Assembly (NCBI GenBank): GCA_035235625.1
Contig: CP141140.1
Coordinates: forward strand, 51,393,351 to 51,457,350
Length of the DNA: 64,000 nucleotides
Direction of reading: 5' to 3'
Source of the DNA: Saururus chinensis
Lineage: Eukaryota; Streptophyta; Magnoliopsida; Piperales; Saururaceae
The notes beneath the pieces are model-generated. The model worked only from the letters and a program-made list of their open reading frames with translations. It did no database searches and had not been told where the DNA came from. The stretch's first letter is position 1. The number at the start of each line of letters is the position of its first letter. The translations under genes were made by a program, and so were the position numbers. Positions 60,748 through 64,000 of this stretch are shown in pieces.

Positions 60748-61283
60748 TGCAATTTTTTGCCTTTTTTTTGTTTTTTATCTCCTTTTTCAATCGTTATAAA
60801 TAATTTTGTATATGTTAAATTAAAGTAATTTATCTTTTCTATGCTATATTGAATAAATTAGAAGTTTTAATTATACCATTATTGTGCCCTAGTTTTATAG
60901 GTATTGTTCTCAGTCGTTTTGTATGTTTTTTTGTTTAAGATTATTTAATTGAGATGGATTTTTAATTAATGAGTTTTTATTTTTTAAGATGCCAAGTCTC
61001 TCAAATTTTGAAAATGAGGAGGATTTGAGTTTTCGAACATGCTTTTTTTATAGCTTATATGATTTGTGACATTGTATGCGTTATTACATTAATTGTTTAA
61101 TTTTATTAATTAAAAAATTTACTCATTAATATAAAGTATTAATGATATGCTTATATACTTGGTAAAGTTATTAGTTTCTATGCGTATATATTTTTAAAAT
61201 ATATTCGTTAGAGTAGATATTAGTATTAGTTTGCTTAATCTAATATTAATTTTATTTATTATTTATGAATTAATTGAATAGAA

Positions 61284-64000
61284 ATGACAGAAGAAATGGT
61301 TAGTTTTTTCATTAACTACGACGGACACATAGAAGGATTATTAATGAAGAAACCGTCTACATTTGATGAATTTGAGATGCACGTAGCAAGTAAGGTTGGG
61401 TTGGATCGAAGAAGATGGAAAATTACTATCAAATGTAATCTTTCGTCTTATGGATCGAGAATGATACTAATGAACATAAATGATGATTCATCAATGGCTT
61501 TTATGTTTCACCACTCGCGTCACATAATTTCTTTCGAGTTATTTCTCGAAAAAGAGGCCCGAGTGACTAGTGGAAGGCGAAGTAGTTCACATAGGAGCTC
61601 TCACAGAAGCTCACAAAGGAGCTCGGATAGAAATGTGAACAATGAAAGTCATATGCAAGTGCCGGTGGACGACGAAGAAGAGGGAAATTTATCTATGACA
61701 GTAGCTTCAAATGAACGTCATAGGTCGTCTGCCCCTATTTACGATGGAAGTGGACCTACTTGGAGGTAAGGGTTGATTTAGTTGTGAATACGTTTTCAAT
61801 CTTATTATCCTTTAATGAAAATACGTTTAGCTAAATTTTGAGATTTTGTATGTAATATGGAAGGTCTACGACGCATGCACACGAGCCATTTAGCGTTCCA
61901 ATGTCTCAAGGCGGTGCATGGTATGAAACTCAAAGTTCGATGGGCCTTCATTACCCCTACACGTATGTTGGTCATACCGATGCTGGACCATCTAATCAGA
62001 GGTGAAATATATATTTATAAATGAATTCAACTTTTTTAGGCTTACGAAATTTAATACATATGCGATGTTTATATGTAGGGGGGGATATGTCTACGGTGAA
62101 GATATTGATGAAAATGAGGATAATTAAGGTGAAGATAATATTGACGAAGTAAGTGGAGAAGATTCTGATATGAATGTAGAAGGGGTTAGAGGTGAAGAAA
62201 GTACTCAACAGATGGTTGACGGCAAGGGGGATGATGCGGTAGACAATGCCATTGCTGGGAATGATATGAATGTAGATGATGAAGAGCCGTCGTATTGTGA
62301 AGTGGAGCCACTTTATGCACACATCACAGATGAGGAGATAGATGCTGCAGTGAATTCCACAATGGATTTGGACCAACAAAACGAAGATGAGTTATACGTT
62401 GGCCACATCTTTGAGAATAAAGAAGCATTCGTTACAGCCTTGCAGGAGTTTTCCATTCAAAATCATGTCGAATACAAGGTTGTACGAACAAATCCGGCGG
62501 AGTATACAGTGAAGTGCATTGATAGCACTTGCCCTTGGAGAGTGCATGGCCCAATCAAAAGGGGTGGTGGGTTCTTTAAATTGAAGACGTACAAAGGTGA
62601 CCACACATGTCGGAATGCCCAGCTTAGCACAGATCATAGGCAGTGCAGTGCCTCCTTTATTTTGAAGGTCATAATGCCCGCTATCCAAGCCGAATTAACT
62701 CTCACACCAGGGTATATTATTCAAATAATGAAGGAGAAGTATCATGTTGACATATCTTATAAGAAAGCATGGGCAGCAAGGAATATGGCGATCAAGGCCA
62801 TTTATGGAGATTGGGTTGAATCGTATAAATTGTTGCCAATGTACCTAAGGGCGGTGCAAGAAGCCAATCCTGACACCTACTACCACTTAGAGGATGATGT
62901 AGTACCTCGTGCAGATGGTGGCACTTGTAGGAGATTTAGACGGTTGTTTTGGGCCTTTGGGCCGTCTATGGCTGGGTTTCAACATTGCATCCCTGTGATT
63001 GGCGTTGATGTCACTCACTTGTATGGCAGATATCTTGGTGCTCTTATGGCTGCAACGGCTACAGATAGAAATAATGGGTTATTTCCTCTTGCATTCGGGC
63101 TTGTCGGGAAGGAAGACGGAGACAATTGGAAATGGTTTCTAATGGAATTGAGGGATCAAGTACTGATGGGCATGACAAACATCGTCATTATTTCAGATCG
63201 ACATAAGGGGCTTCAGAAGGCAGTGCCTGAGGTTCTTCCAGAGCCGGATTACCACCATCGTTATTGCATCCGTCACATAAAAGCAAATTTTAAGAAGGAG
63301 TTCAAAAATGATACACTGACGGACTTGATTGGGGCAGCAGCTTGTGCACTCACAATAGAAAAGTTTGATGCTAAAATGGACTTGATTGGTCAAGAGAGTC
63401 CTAGGGCAAAACATCTCCTCTTAGGAGGAGAATTGCATCCTGCACAGTGGTCCCTTGCACACGGTGGTTTTATGACATTTGGCATGACGACTACAAATAT
63501 GGCTGAAAGTTTAAATAGTGCCTTGAAGGGGGCACGAGGGTTACCCATGTAGGCTTTAGTGTCAGCTATCTTTTATCGGCTCATAAAATTTTTTGTTAAA
63601 CGATCTTCTGCCGCCTCTGCTATAGTCACCCCATATACTCCTAGAGTGGAAGCCATATTGAGAGAGCAAACAAGAAAAATTGGGGAGTATATAGTTAATA
63701 GGATCAACAGGAGTCAGTACGAAGTGACATCAATTCGTGCCCGCAAGGTTATGGTAAATGCTGCGATGCATACTTGTACATGCAACATCCCTCAGGTTTA
63801 TGGTTATCCTTGCTCGCACCTTATCGCCGTGTGGGCAAAGCGGCGGGAGCCAATCAATGCATCACTGTTTTACACATCTTCTACTTATAGAAATGTGTAC
63901 TCTGCAGAATTTTATTCTCCTCGTGGTCGGGAGTATTGGGAGAGGGATATACCGTTTGTGTTATACCCACCGATAGCAACAAGGCAACCCGGTCGCCCAC
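61284..64000 (+). pseudogene. MULE (MuDR-type) transposase, nearly complete
   Basis: Best-preserved transposase in the window, open at the window end. Exon 1 (61284-61765) encodes an N-terminal MuDR/PB1-like part and a Ser/Arg-rich linker; exon 2 is 61864-62001; exon 3 starts at 62079. The borders are GT/AG and keep phase. Then come an acidic segment, the MuDR DNA-binding zinc domain (about 62380-62610, ending GDHTC), the DDE core with Asp codons at 63007 (GVDVTHL) and 63196 (ISDRHKG) and Glu at 63505 (NMAESLN), and a SWIM finger (Cys 63775, 63781, 63811; His 63817). Two in-frame stops interrupt it: TAA at 62125 and TAG at 63550, the latter a CAG in copy 2. Apart from these the frame is open, so it decayed recently. 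Confidence 0.85.

Noticed and set aside
62392..62688. 98-codon minus-strand ORF
   Set aside because: Antisense shadow of the MULE DNA-binding domain exon.

Overview
The window is nuclear DNA of a flowering plant, seen from plant-type transposable elements (MULE, Ty1/copia, Ty3/gypsy, CACTA, hAT and PIF/Harbinger types), a plant mobile domain (PMD) gene, and one host gene, an AP180-like ANTH-domain clathrin assembly protein. I cannot name the species. Almost everything apart from that host gene is decayed, nested transposon sequence. I saw no bacterial-type operon, CRISPR array, tRNA or rRNA gene.

Layout. 1-5.3 kb: copies of one retrotransposon LTR family (L1) in both orientations, plus minus-strand remnants of a MULE transposase and a PMD gene. 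5.3-8.4 kb: a CACTA-like end, a CT-rich microsatellite, unannotated AT-rich DNA and a MULE-like subterminal stretch. 8.5-16.5 kb: a PMD fragment and a second, badly decayed MULE transposase, split at 10847-14232 by a 3.4-kb solo-LTR-like element (A). 16.5-23.9 kb: two truncated long LTRs, D (minus) and B (plus), fused at about 21.07 kb; D holds a strikingly GC-rich tandem array. 23.9-28.9 kb: minus-strand copia I with its 5' LTR, which carries a 744-bp hAT insertion. 29.35-30.81 kb: the ANTH gene, followed by a 330-bp MULE-type MITE. 31.9-37.3 kb: CACTA-like sequence split by long LTR C (minus). 37.3-44.3 kb: a copia III gag fragment, copia II (minus, 3' LTR through RT), a CACTA end, then copia III gag to integrase (plus). 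44.3-49 kb: a gypsy gag fragment, another L1 LTR, a gypsy leader and long LTR F. 49.6-50.1 kb: a PIF/Harbinger MITE. 51.4-56.6 kb: an L1-like LTR, long LTR E, a partial hAT and a short tandem array. 56.7-64.0 kb: two MULE-type left ends in tandem, the first followed by a PMD pseudogene (57986-60197) and the second by the best-preserved MULE transposase, which runs off the window end and has only two in-frame stops in what is visible.

How the parts relate. The ANTH gene is the only gene likely to serve the plant. The most informative structure is the repeated pairing of MULE transposase and PMD sequence at three places, which suggests a two-gene MULE lineage. The other notable feature is a set of 1.9-3.4 kb LTR-like units, several with perfect 5-bp target duplications, no coding interior, and internal tandem arrays. 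Two of them, otherwise diverged, share a 59-bp block at 58/59 identity. Nesting gives a relative order: MULE copy 2 is older than LTRs A and D; copia I is older than B and the hAT; the CACTA-like DNA at 32-37 kb is older than C.
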